Shown in pieces: positions 9,293 to 19,619 of a DNA stretch of 31,696 nucleotides. Both the position numbers and the translations under genes were made by a program. This DNA is from Psilocybe azurescens (lineage: Eukaryota; Basidiomycota; Agaricomycetes; Agaricales; Agrocybaceae). Numbering within the stretch: position 1 is the stretch's first letter; every line of letters starts with the position of its first letter. The notes beneath the pieces were generated by a model. It made no database searches and was not told the origin of the DNA. It worked only from the letters and a program-made list of their open reading frames with translations. The stretch is taken from the NCBI GenBank assembly GCA_023853785.1, contig JAJIRX010000316.1:1-31696 (forward strand), in the 5' to 3' direction.

Positions 9293-10943
9293 TTTATCTA
9301 TAAGCTTAGAGTGTCTGTCTTGACTCCCATTGCATGCAGAAGCCAGGGTTATTATTTCGCATTTTTATCTGAAGTACATCCCTCAATATTCAATGTCAAA
9401 GCCCATTCACAGTCCACTTCAAGCTCCATTCCAACTTTCAATCTCCACTTCAACCATTTGATCAGTTACATTCCCTATCAATGATTAAATCGTCTATCTA
9501 TTTCAAACCTCAAGGCTATGCGCAGATTATTCTTGGACATCATTTCTATCCATCCTAGTATGCACAGCACTGCACAGCATCATATATCACCATTGTCATC
9601 AGCATTTGGTCATCTACAACTATTTGGTCCTTAACTGGATTCCACATATGCAGCAAATCTTTGTCTCACTCAGCAGTCTTGGTAATGGATGACTGAGCTG
9701 TGCCATGAATAGACTGGTTCTATTCATTAGCATGGTACTTGTTCGCTATTTTGGCTCCTTTTCTATTGTCTGACACTTTCATATGATTGATCCTTCCTTC
9801 CTTTTGTCATTCTTGCTTATTGTACTTACTCAGCTTCGCTTCTTTCTTACTCATCTCACTTCGCTTTTCATAATCCTGCTTATACTTCTTACTCATCCTA
9901 TGTTACTTACTTACTCATCCTTCTATTTTTCACTCCTAAACTCCGTCAGCTTTCAATCTATTGTATGTAGTTGACAGATGGGACTACTGGGTGTTGTTCT
10001 ACAGAATGATTAGTATAGTTTGGACACTTGATCTCTTTTAAATATTTTTCTATGTTCTCTGGTATATAAACCATGTATTAGTATCACTTGGAATACAAGG
10101 AAGTTACAAGCCCCAACTTTCTTCACAGCAAAGATTTCAAGTTATCAAGTACTCAGTCCAGCACTCCAAGCATGCATTCAATCAATCTCTATCAATATTC
10201 AGCACGAAATTCAACAATCACTCCAGTTATTCAAGATGTTCATCAGAGGCTAGACCAGCCTATCCAACCACTCTCGTTCTCTCATCACAGAGAATTTTGT
10301 CCAGTTCATTTCGATCCTACCATCCTCCAGACCCTTCATTCTTCCTCTACATCAAGATCCTCAACTCCCCATTGCTTCAGTCGCTCCAGATTATTTTTAT
10401 TCAGCAATCTTGGTCTTGTTGTCATCTTCATCCATCGCCCTAGTCATCCCTCGTTCACTTCACCGCTCTGTTTGATTTTTTGGTTCAAGAATATTGCACA
10501 ATCCTTCACCATCTATCACTCCAGGCCGCTCAAGCCATTACTCCATCAGCAGGCTTTACTTCTAGCTTTGCAGACACTGCAGACTCGATTGAAGCGCATT
10601 AGGATCAAGACTACATTCTCACTCCTGCCCCGTATCAATCCCTACAATTTATCTAGTCATTTGGCCCTCCACAGTCATCACTCTTCGCTCACACCATTCT
10701 ACCCTAATCAAGTTGGGTTGCTTCCTCCCAGTAAATACTCAAGGGCATTTTATATTCCCTGATCCATTCCTCCTCCTTCATATGTCCCTGCCCTCCTCAG
10801 ACCACATACATCTACACAACCTAGTGGCAAAGCCAGCCCTCACTTTAACTCAACAGGGAGAGAGTTGTCTTATCTAGTCTAGACCATTCCTCTCTGGTTT
10901 GTGTTTTGGTTTTTGATTTATATATCAAATCACACACTACGTA
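9293..10943 (+). other. 3' internal region of the retroelement, no clear gene
   Basis: This is pyrimidine-rich sequence between the zinc-knuckle ORF and the polypurine tract. The longest open frame (10,088-10,762, 224 codons) is rich in Ser, His, Pro and Leu and has no motif I know. Another frame over 10,100-10,720 also reads as plausible protein, broken mainly by TAA/TAG at positions where CAA/CAG would keep it open. It may be a decayed continuation of the post-integrase ORF or simply 3' UTR. Confidence 0.45.
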
Positions 10944-10955
10944 GTTCAATGGGGG
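10944..10955 (+). other. Polypurine tract before 3' LTR
   Basis: GTTCAATGGGGG stands directly against the TGTTATGACA start of the LTR at 10,956. Its position and G-run fit the plus-strand primer site of an LTR element, which marks the LTR that follows as a 3' LTR. Confidence 0.7.
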
Positions 10956-11369
10956 TGTTATGACAAGTCTTTTTCTTTTCTTTTTCTTTTTCCTTTTCTT
11001 TTTCTTTTTGTTATCCTTCACATCAATGATACATCATTGTATGTTCTGATGAACTTTACACTCCATCATATCTACAAAACTCCATCATATCTCTGATGGA
11101 CTTTCACTTCCATCTTTATGATACATCTTTTGATGAACGTTTGATCTGTTTCCTCTATTCTTATATACATCTGCTGATGAACATTAAAACTTCGTTTCAA
11201 CTTGCTGTACAGTTCATAGTATTTATACCAGGAAGGATCTACTGTATTCTTTAGCTAGTTCTTGATAATCCAACCTGCTTAACCTGCTCAACTTGAACTT
11301 GAACTTGTTCTTGTAAACGATTGGTGGTTAGATTACGACACTGCGTGATTCTAACTTGAGATTGTAACA
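10956..11369 (+). repeat. LTR of element A (3' LTR), 414 bp, inverted relative to 2418-2837
   Basis: It starts TGTTATGACAAGTC and ends GATTGTAACA. It has the same parts as the LTR at 2418-2837: a pyrimidine tract in U3, TTTGATGAACG-like repeats, a TATA-like box near 11,219-11,227 and the self-priming stretch AGCTAGTTCTT at 11,253-11,263. It is followed by CATTC, the reverse complement of the base pairs flanking the other LTR. Confidence 0.93.
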
Positions 11370-11374
11370 CATTC
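11370..11374. repeat. Target-site duplication of element A, right copy (CATTC)
   Basis: CATTC follows the LTR end at 11,369. It is the inverted counterpart of GAATG at 2838-2842. Confidence 0.8.
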
Positions 11375-12472
11375 TGTTTCTTTGTGGGGAATGAAACTGA
11401 TAGAAGCATAGTTTTATTCTCAATTGTTGCCGTAAGTACAGATTGTATTTTCAGATAAGGAGAGACAGACATTGTCCTGTTTCTCCGCTTTAAAAATCCT
11501 TTTTCTTCTTTCTCTTCAAATCCCATTTTGACCATGAGGTCTGCGAAGTTTGTCCTTTTGTCCTTGTTCAAGTTTCTGATGTGAGTATGTAACTCCTTCG
11601 GGGTCCATTTCTTGCTGGGTAGTCCTTGGGTCTTGTTCTGGTTTGTTGGTCCTTTCTATGGGCATTCCCTGGATAGGTGTCCTTGTTGTTTGCACCTGAA
11701 GCAGGCACCTTTCCTGATTAATTCGGCCTGTTCTTCGGCTGTCATGGCACTTACGTCCATCCTGTTTGGGTTGTGGTTCCTGTTGTTCTTTGGGAAATTG
11801 TTCCATCGTGGGATCCTTCTGGGTTCTTCTGGTTCTTCTCTAAATGTTTTTGCTAATCTGTAGTTGGTGTCGAAGACAGTTGCCTTCTTGTACCATCCTT
11901 GGATTGTCCTTGGGAGATCTTCGGAGAACATAATCTTGTTGGTGAGTTGAGGTGTGATGCATTTTTAGAATAATTTTATGAGATGGGTGTGGTCTGATTC
12001 TGTCTCTGTTCCTAGATTGGCCTGTTCTACCAACAACTTGAATTTGTTGATGATATCTTCCACTCTTTATCATTCTTTGCCTGAGCCGCTTTATGTCATT
12101 CATGGTTGATCTGGTTTTGTCTACTGGAGTGAATGCATCATGGAATTTTTTGAGGAAGGTTGATAGGGTATCCCATTCAATTGTTTGGTTGGGATTGGTT
12201 CCTCTTGTCCTTGAGGTCAGGTATTGTTCTTTCCATAATTTTGCTCCTCCTTCCATACAGAATGATAAGATGAAGGTGATTTTCTTCTTGTCTGTGTTAT
12301 AGATATTGTCGTTTATGTCCATGTAGAGATATTAGTCTTGTATGAAAGACTTTGATTTTGTTCTGTCTCCATCAAATACAGCGGGTTCGTTGATTGTGAT
12401 TTCTTTTTTCCCGCTTTGTTTCAACCATTTCTGTGTTGTGTTGTTCTTCCTGATCTATTGCCAGTGTCAATA
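11375..12472 (-). pseudogene. Element B: gag (capsid plus zinc knuckle), decayed
   Basis: Minus-strand gag of element B. From high to low coordinates there are EPAVFDGDRTKSKSF, then MDINDNIYNT and KKITFILSFCMEGGAKLWKE (12,322 down), then WDTLSTFLKKFHDAFTP. After a frame change near 12,060 come INKFKLLVEQANL-like residues, AMTAEEQAELIRKGACF, and a CCHC knuckle CFRCKQQGHLSREC at 11,662-11,703. A further frame covers MSVSPYLKIQSVLTATIENK at about 11,474 down to 11,412. The C-terminus stops at 11,370 because of the LTR insertion; its last codons join in frame to the protease at 2843. The N-terminal limit near 12,472 is a guess. A TAA at about 12,330 breaks the frame. Confidence 0.85.
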
Positions 12473-12680
12473 ATAGGTCAAATAGTGAGTTTGATAGGTC
12501 TTTGTTGCCTAAGTTGATATCTTCAGAGCTTTGTCTGGACGGGTTCAGTGTTTGCCAGTTTCATGTTAGGGTTCCTTCTTCAGAGCTGTTGGTAGCAGGA
12601 ATTCCACTTTTCGGTGGTGCTGTGTTTTGTTTTGGGTTTCAGAGGTCTCGTCTGCTGGGAGTGGGCAAGATTCATAGATG

Positions 12681-12692
12681 AGCTAGTTCTTT
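12681..12692 (-). other. Element B: self-priming primer-binding site
   Basis: AAAGAACTAGCT on the minus strand, directly next to the LTR edge. Its 11-nt complement AGCTAGTTCTT occurs within the LTR at 12,800-12,810 (minus strand), about 28 nt downstream of a TTAAATAG TATA-like box. The layout and sequence match element A although the LTR bodies differ. Confidence 0.75.
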
Positions 12693-12916
12693 TGTTACGA
12701 CTTCAAGCTTATATTCATGTGTGTGGATAAAGCCGACAGTCAAGTAGTCAAGAACAGCAAGTTCCAAGTGGTATTGAGTAAGAAGAGATTAGATTCTCAA
12801 GAACTAGCTGAAGAATAATAGTGGTGTCTACTGGCTATTTAAGCATTTTGAGTATCTACAATTATAGTACAAGGTGAGTCCAAGTATGAGTCAGAACATA
12901 GGATGAGTCATGACAG
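12693..12916 (-). repeat. LTR of element B (5' LTR), outer edge uncertain
   Basis: The inner edge is clear: TGTTACGA on the plus strand at 12,693, the same as the element A LTR edge. R/U5 contains the self-priming stretch and a TATA-like box. The outer edge may be at 12,916, where the minus strand would begin TGTCATGACTCATCC, similar to the TGTTATGACAAG start of A. GAGTCAGAA-like repeats continue to about 13,010, so the LTR could extend that far or be truncated by the neighbouring transposon debris. Confidence 0.65.
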
Positions 12917-13498
12917 TGCCGTCGATGTGAGTCAGAGTGTGAGTCAGAACAGGAAGTGGGTCATAATGGTATCAACGATGTGAGTCAGAATAGAATGAGT
13001 CAAATATATGTTAGTTTTTGTGATTAAACACTTTGTTTCTAATGTTCTACACTTGATATTTGGACTTGTACAAATGGACACTTAGTTAGAATTCGCTCTT
13101 TTCGGTGTTTTTTGCACACTGTTCTGTTAATAACTTTTTGTAGAGTAAAGTTATTCAAATTCTGATCACTGATCCGGAATCCCTCGTTGAGACAGTTCCG
13201 GTGATATATAATTTGTCACGTAATTATAGGTTTGGTGTTTTGACGCAATATTGTGGACACCTATAGTCACGCCTCGCTATTTTTAGACACTTAGCCATGT
13301 AAAGACCAGTATTCCTACTATGTCTGAGAAAACAAAAACACTAGAACAAGATTTGGAGTCTACAGAAGCAATTTACTATTTTCACTCATACTTGTCATTG
13401 TTGCGCATTTGAGATTTGACTCTATTGTTACTCATCAGTATAGCTACTGATTTGTGCATTATTGTCTATTTCTAACAATATATGATCACATGATGTTG
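12917..13498. other. Transposon debris, no gene
   Basis: There is no coding frame of note. GAGTC-type repeats run to about 13,010. Two direct partial repeats follow, GGACACTTAGTTAG near 13,077 and GGACACCTATAGTCACGCC near 13,253. The second is followed by TCGCTATTTTTAGACACTTA, which resembles the ends of fungal Tc1-like transposons. The rest is unremarkable AT-rich sequence. Confidence 0.35.
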
Positions 13499-14275
13499 TC
13501 AATCATGTGATAAGAAGGTTTTATATGCGAAATGAAAAGAAAAAGCAAAAGCAAAAAGAAAATAAAGTGTCCATAACACACGGACAGCAGGGGCAACAAC
13601 GTGGATGGCCAGCGGGGGTGAGCACAAGCACAGCCAGTGAGAGCAAGGACACGGACAGCAGCAACGACAGCACGGCCAGCGGGGGCAAGCACGAGCACAG
13701 ACAGGTGGGGCAAGCACGAGCACGGCGGGGGCAATGATGACAACAGGTGCGACGGACGCTGCAGACATGTACAAAGGCCACAACAACAGCATGTACAGTG
13801 CAGCTATGACTGACAAGTCTATCCTCCCCTATTTTTTTTCTTTTTCTATCTCGCTTTCTTATTTTTATTATTATCTTTAATGATAATGTACCTTGCTTGT
13901 AGATAAAATTGTAGATAATAATGTAGTATATTGTTTTGAATATATTATATTATACTATTATATGAATCTACTTTAAGTAATACATTCCAGTTGGAATCCA
14001 ACTGAATTCCATTCCATTCCATGTGAAATTAAAGTTGGACTTGGTGAATTTCACCAAGTTCTTTCTTTAATGAATTAACCTGGAATGAACTTGGATTCCA
14101 ATTGAATGGGTTCATTCCATGATTCCAGACCCATTCCACTTGAAACCATTAATTGGAATCCAATTGAATTGGTCTGGATTCCAACTGAATCTAATTAACC
14201 ATTTGGAATCATGGAATCAAGTTGGATTCTATGGATTCCATTTGGAATGGGTGGGGCATGGTAAAGTACCGTATC
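13499..14275. mobile_element. Relative of the hAT-like element, left end not resolved
   Basis: The AT-rich stretch at 13,914-14,045 aligns by eye to 6,225-6,366 of the hAT-like element (ATAATGTAGTA, ATATATTATATTATA, ATTCCAGTTGGAATCCAACTG). It is followed by dense GGAATCC/TGGAATCCA palindromes up to 14,250, and ends GGTAAAGTAC at 14,260-14,269, the same terminal motif as at 6,598-6,607. The core is a purine-rich, CAG/GGGG-rich low-complexity block (13,520-13,740). No clear left inverted repeat or duplication was found. No transposase is visible. Confidence 0.55.
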
Positions 14276-14581
14276 TACTGTAACTAGAATAATCTACCAG
14301 CATCTAATTATTTCTATGTATGGCATAACTGAGCCCAAGATAAAATTAGTAAGAATATTAATAAGATAAATCTATTAGATAAATGTGTAGAATGTCCAAC
14401 CACATTCCCAACACAGAGAATACAGTATTTCTGTTTCATAATACACAATATATGTATATGCTCAAAATTTGACAGTTTTTGCAATTCAAGGTGATCAAAA
14501 TCACAATTTGGATACAATTATACAGTGATTTTTCAAGGCAAGTATCAAGGTGCATTCCAGGAATTTAAAGTCCTTGTATTT

Positions 14582-17500
14582 TCAAAAATGGGCTAAATAA
14601 AAGACCAGTGTTAACTTTGATAAAGATAAATACATAATACCCAACATACGACGATTTTGGAGAACAATGTTCAATAATGAATGCTTAAAATCAACAAGAA
14701 CCCTGCCAGATTTGTGCTGGTGAGGATATTTCTCCAATGCAATAGCAAGGCTTGTCTCCACTGCTTTTTCTACATCAGCTTTGATGTATAAGTTGAACGA
14801 AAATTTGAAGGCATCAATAAATGTGATAGTATCTGACTGATGCCAGAAGGAATTTTCAAGGCAAATTAGAAATCCTGCAAAACAATAAGCAAAGAAAACA
14901 TTGACAAAAAGTAAATAACAATAAAGAACAGACCAGCAAAAGCATATAGAGAGGGTTTCTGGAATGAATAAGTGTCGGAGAATGTTGGAAAGAAAAGACA
15001 ACTGACATCAAATTTAGTCTTTATAAGTGCAACAACTGAAGAACGATTTGTGATCTGAGAAAAGAAGAAAAAATTTAAGTCAGAATAGACACCAGATGAG
15101 AACTCACAAGCTGAATATGATGATGTCAGTCATGTGTTTTGAAATAATCACAGACAGACTCACATGCTGAATGCCATTACAGTCCATTATGTCAATCATG
15201 TGCCTTTGAAATAATAGCAGAGACAGACTCACATCCTGAATGCCATTACAGTCCATTATGTCAGTAATGTGTCTTGAAATAATACCAGAGTCAGACTCAC
15301 AATCTGAATGCCATTACAGGCCATCATGTCAGTCATATGCTTTTGAAATATTAGCAGAGTCAGACTCACAGCCTGAATGCCATTACAGTCCATCATGTCA
15401 GTCATGTGCATTTGTAATAATAGCAGAGACAGACTCACATACTGAATGCCATTACAGGCCATCATGTCAGTCATGTGCCTTTAAAATAATAACAGAGTCA
15501 GACTCACAATCTGAATGCCATTACAGTCCATCATGTCAGTCATGTGCCTTTGAAAGAATAGCAGAGCAAGACTCACCATCTGAATGCCATTACAGTCCAT
15601 CATGTCAGTCATGTGTATTTGTAATAATAGCAGACAGACTCACATCCTGAATGTCAATACAGTCCATCATGTCAGTCATGTGTCTTTGAAATAATTGCTG
15701 AGACAGACTCACAGCCTGAATGCCATTACAGTCCATCATGTCAGTCATCTGCCTTTGACATGATAGCAGAGACAAACTCACATCCTGAATGTCATTACAG
15801 TCCATCATGTCAGTCATGTGTCTTTGAAAAAATTGCTGAGACATAGACTCACATCCTGAATGCCATTACAGTCCATCATGTCAGTCATGTGCCTTTGACA
15901 TAATAGCAGAGACAGACTCACATCCTGAATGTCATTACAGTGCATCATGTCAGTCATGTGTCTTTGCAATAATAGCAGAGACAGACTCACATCCTGAATG
16001 CAATTACAGTCCATTATGTCAGTCATGTGTCTTTGAAATAATTGCCGAGACAGACTCACAGGCTAAATGACATTACAGTCCATCATGTCAGACATGTGTC
16101 TTTGAAATAATTGCAGAAACAAACTCACATCCTGAATGTCATTACAGTCCATCATGTCAGTCATGTGTCTTTGAAATAATTGCTGAGACAGACTCACAAT
16201 CTGAATGCCATTACAGTCCATCATGTCAGTCATGCGTCTTGCAATAATAGCAGAGACAGACTCACATGCTGAATGCCATTACAGTCCATCATGTCAGTCA
16301 TGTGTCTTTAAAATAATAGCAGAGACAGACTCACAGGCTGAATGACATTACAGTCCATCATGTCAGTCATGTGCCTTTGAAATAATAGCAGAGACAGACT
16401 CACAGGCTGAATGACATTACAGTCCATCATGTCAGTCATGTGTCTTTGACATAATAGCAGAGACAGACTCACATCCTGAATGCCATTACAGTCCATCATG
16501 TCAGTCATGTGTCTTTGAAATAATAGCAGAGACAGACTCACAGGCTGAATGCCAGTACAGTCCATCATGTCAGTCATGTGTTTTGAAATAATAGCAGAGA
16601 CAGACTCACAATCTGAATGCCAGTACAGTCCATCATGTCAGTCATGTGTTTTGAAATAATAGCAGAGACAGACTCACAGCCTGAATGCCATTACAGTCCA
16701 TCATGTCAGTCATGTGTTTTTGAAATAATAGCAAAGACAGACTCACACGCTGAATGCCATTACAGTCCATCATGTCAGTCATGTGCCTTTGAAATAATAG
16801 CAAGACAGACTCACACGCTGAATGACATTACAGTCCATCATGTCAGTCATGTGTCTTTGAAATAATAGCAGAGACAAACTCACAATCTGAATGCCATTAC
16901 AGTCCATCATGTCAAGCATGTGCCTTTGAAATAATAGCAGAGACAGACTCACAGGCTGAATGCCATTACAGTCCATCATGTCAGTCATGTGTCTTTGAAA
17001 TAATAGCAGAGACAGACTCACATGCTGAATGTCATTACAGTCCATCATGTCAGTCATTTGTCTTTGAAATAATTGCTGAGACAGACTCACAGGCTGAATG
17101 ACATTACAGTCCATCATGTCAGTCATGTGCTTTTGACATAATAGCAGAGACAGACTCACATCCTGAATGTCAATACAGTCCATCATGTCAGTCATGTGCC
17201 TTTGAAAGAATAGCAGGGCAAGACTCACCATCTGAATGCCATTACAGTCCATTATGTCAGTCATGTGCCTTTGAAATAATAGCAGAGACAGACTCACATC
17301 CTGAATGTCAATACAGTCCATCATGTTAGTCATGTTCCTTTGAAAGAATAGCAGAGCAAGACTCACAATCTGAATGCCATTACAGTCCATCATGTCAGTC
17401 ATGTGCCTTTGACATAATAGCAGAGACAGACTCACATACTGAATGCCATTACAGTCCATCATGTCAGTCATGTGTCTTTGAAATAATTGCTGAGACAGAC

Positions 17501-19619
17501 TCACAGGCTGAATGCCAGTACAGTCCATCATGTCAGTCATGTGCTTTTAAAATAATAGCAGAGTCAGACTCACAGGCTGAATGCCATTACAGTCCATCAT
17601 GTCAGTCATGTATCTTTGAAATAATTGCTGAGACAGACTCACAGGCTGAATGCCATTACAGTCCATCATGTCAGTCATGTGTCTTTGACATAATTAGCAG
17701 AGACAGACTCACAGGCTGAATGACGTTACAGTCCATCATGTCAGTCATTTGCCTTTGACAATAATGGTAGAGACAGACTCACAGGCTGAAGGACATTACA
17801 GTCCATCATGTCAATCATATACCTTTGGAAGTAATGGCAGAGACAAACTCACATCCTGAATGCCATTATAAGCCATCATTTCTGTAATGCACCTTTGAAA
17901 TTTCACAAAAGTAAACTCACATCCTGAATGCCATTTCCAGATATTGTGTCAGCCATTCATTCTCTGCAAAATAATTGAGGTAGACTAACTCTCTGAATGC
18001 CAGTCCAAATAGCATTATAAATTATTTCAATCAACTATACAAGACCTTGATATATGCACCTCCTAAAAGAATAATTTAATGAATGATTTTCAATAACATT
18101 AAATTTTTTCTTACTGTTTTTTCCTGCAAATACTTTTATTTTCTGGGCCTGTTTGTTGTGAATCAAGTTCCAACTTACATACTTCCATGTGTAAATAAAT
18201 CAGTATCCCAGTATTTGATAAAGATCAATTCACTCACTTCCTAAATTGTATATTAATTGCAAGTTTTTCTGTAAACTCAATTTAAATCATACATATCCCT
18301 GATTTCTATCAATTTGTGCTCTTTTACTTTACAACATCTGTTTACTCACCTCATACTGTCCATGACATTGTTAGATTTCAAAAACAATAATTGTAGATCT
18401 AAATTACATAGCAGTGACAAAACCACATCATACAGTGCATTGATAAATCCATCTTTTCCAATGTCAGCTTTGTTTCAATTTTTTCGGTATAATCAAAATA
18501 ATACAAACCATTGATGTGAAATTGTATGCACTGAAATATGTGTCATTTGAAGCACAATAAAAAAATTGCATAAAAGTTCCTACTGTTCTATTGCATATTC
18601 AATGCACAACTCCAGATTACTACTCTGGACTGAAACAAACAGCATTTGGAGTGCTATGTTGTCCAGCGAGTCTGCTGTTTTCTCTATTAGTTTTTTCACC
18701 TGATCCTGATGTTTACCTTCATCCTCTTGCATCTCTTTACATTAGCAAAAGTCAACAATCAAAAGGGATGAAAATAATGAAAGTGAACATACTTTCCAAA
18801 TGTAAGTAGGCTTTTGGAGGGTACTTGTACCCACGCAGTGGCTCCTCAAATTTATTTTTCAGTACATTAAGAGCAGACTGACGGTTCTGCTCTCTTGATG
18901 AACCTCTCTTGAAGACCTGAATGATCAAGTCATCAAGTTTGGTGAATATTGCGATCACTGGAGCTGTATTGTGACACATGTCTGTTAGCAGCCGGTACAA
19001 AGATGACAATGATCTTAAAACACCGTTTCCAGCCCGTTGCTCATTAAAGAATCTCTCCTCCAGCTCGAGTAGAGGCCGTGATTTATTTGGCACAAAGCAG
19101 AACCTGCATGGGTAGTAAGTACAAGTAGAAGTTTAGAAACCGATTGTACAGCCGACCAAATGGCATGAAGTTGAAGTTTCGGTTCCGTGGACCTTGCGCG
19201 CTCTTCGATGAATGCCTGGACCTCCTTCAACTGACTTTCGTCTCCAGATTCAAACCCTCGAGAGTCATGGAAGATGAACTGCGGGTTACTCTCAAAGGCG
19301 AAAGGGCGATTGATGTCATGGATGCCGCGCTGATCAACAGGAAGCTCAGCAGGTCAATATTTCTCCGGTAAACGAATGAATCACCGCTGAGGTTGGCTCC
19401 AGCTAGTATTCCGCAAGACTTGAGAGCAATGCCATCTCGAGCACCAGTTAATGAACGCACCAAATTCTTTCCTTCGTTATAGATGCGAGGGTCCTCGGTT
19501 GTATTGCACACTCGCTGTAACAATGTGGTCTTGCCAGCGTTGGCCCGACCGATCACAAGGATACGAAAATGGGTGTATTTCTGACGAACGTTAAAGCGGT
19601 CAAGGAGATCGTCGGCCAT
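14582..19619 (-). CDS. Fungal P-loop GTPase (G-domain protein), multi-exon, split by a tandem intron-like array
   Basis: Predicted GTP-binding protein of a family common in agaricomycetes; its cellular role is not known to me. The proposed start is ATG at 19,619. Exons fitted by donor, acceptor and phase: 19461-19619, 19157-19329, 19024-19103, 18793-18963, 18584-18734, 18505-18530, 18350-18452; then 14934-15054 and 14582-14874 beyond the array. G1 is GRANAGKT (19,527-19,550), G3 is DSRG (19,256-19,267), and G4 is TKLD (18,932-18,943). LIEKTADSLD and MLFVSVQSSNLELCIEYA follow, and the C-terminal exons carry FLICLENSFWHQSD and IKADVEKAVETSLAIALEKY. The first intron (132 nt) is long for this gene and may hide a small exon, since family members usually have a few more residues there. 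Between 18,350 and 15,054 one nucleotide (modulo 3) is unaccounted for, so a small exon is missing from this model. An upstream ATG at about 19,836 is possible. Confidence 0.78.
15110..17960 (-). repeat. Tandem array of about 40 copies of a 69-bp intron-like unit
   Basis: The period is 68-69 bp, measured at several points (TGCCATTACAG at 15,241, 15,309, 15,378 and 15,447). On the minus strand each unit reads GTGAGT donor, pyrimidine-rich stretch with TCTGTCTCTGC, TTTCAAAG, branch-like ACTGACATG, then CATTCAG acceptor, then one triplet, then the next GTGAGT. The donor-to-acceptor length is 66 nt, a normal fungal intron size. The triplet differs strongly between units (GAT, ATT, GCT, CAT, CCT, CGT and others) while its neighbours stay nearly constant. 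Units decay towards both edges (15,110-15,180 and 17,830-17,960). As 69 is divisible by three, the minus strand also stays open over long stretches, for example 16,779-17,540 as 23-residue repeats with IQxVSL. Confidence 0.92.

Noticed and set aside
10088..10762. 224-codon ORF as a separate gene
   Set aside because: It lies inside the retroelement between the zinc-knuckle ORF and the polypurine tract, has no known motif, and another frame looks equally coding-like.
13486..13816. Minus-strand Cys/Leu/Pro-rich frames that resemble a membrane protein
   Set aside because: They arise from the CAG/GGGG-rich core of the transposon relative, and three overlapping frames look equally good.
15240..15650. 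Plus-strand repeat ORF (C-H-Y-S-P-S-C-Q-S type, 136 codons)
   Set aside because: It is the antisense reading of the 69-bp array. The splice-like signals and the flanking exons are all on the minus strand.
15110..17960. CRISPR-like array
   Set aside because: The units have no unique spacers; the whole 69 bp repeats and only a triplet varies. There are no cas genes, and the genome is eukaryotic.
18352..18490. Reading of KADIGKDGFINALYDVV as one exon of the GTPase
   Set aside because: The upstream half needs a TGA just before it. A 52-nt intron with GTATTA donor and CTGAC branch site, ending at 18,453, gives a phase-consistent model in which only GFINALYDVV is exonic.
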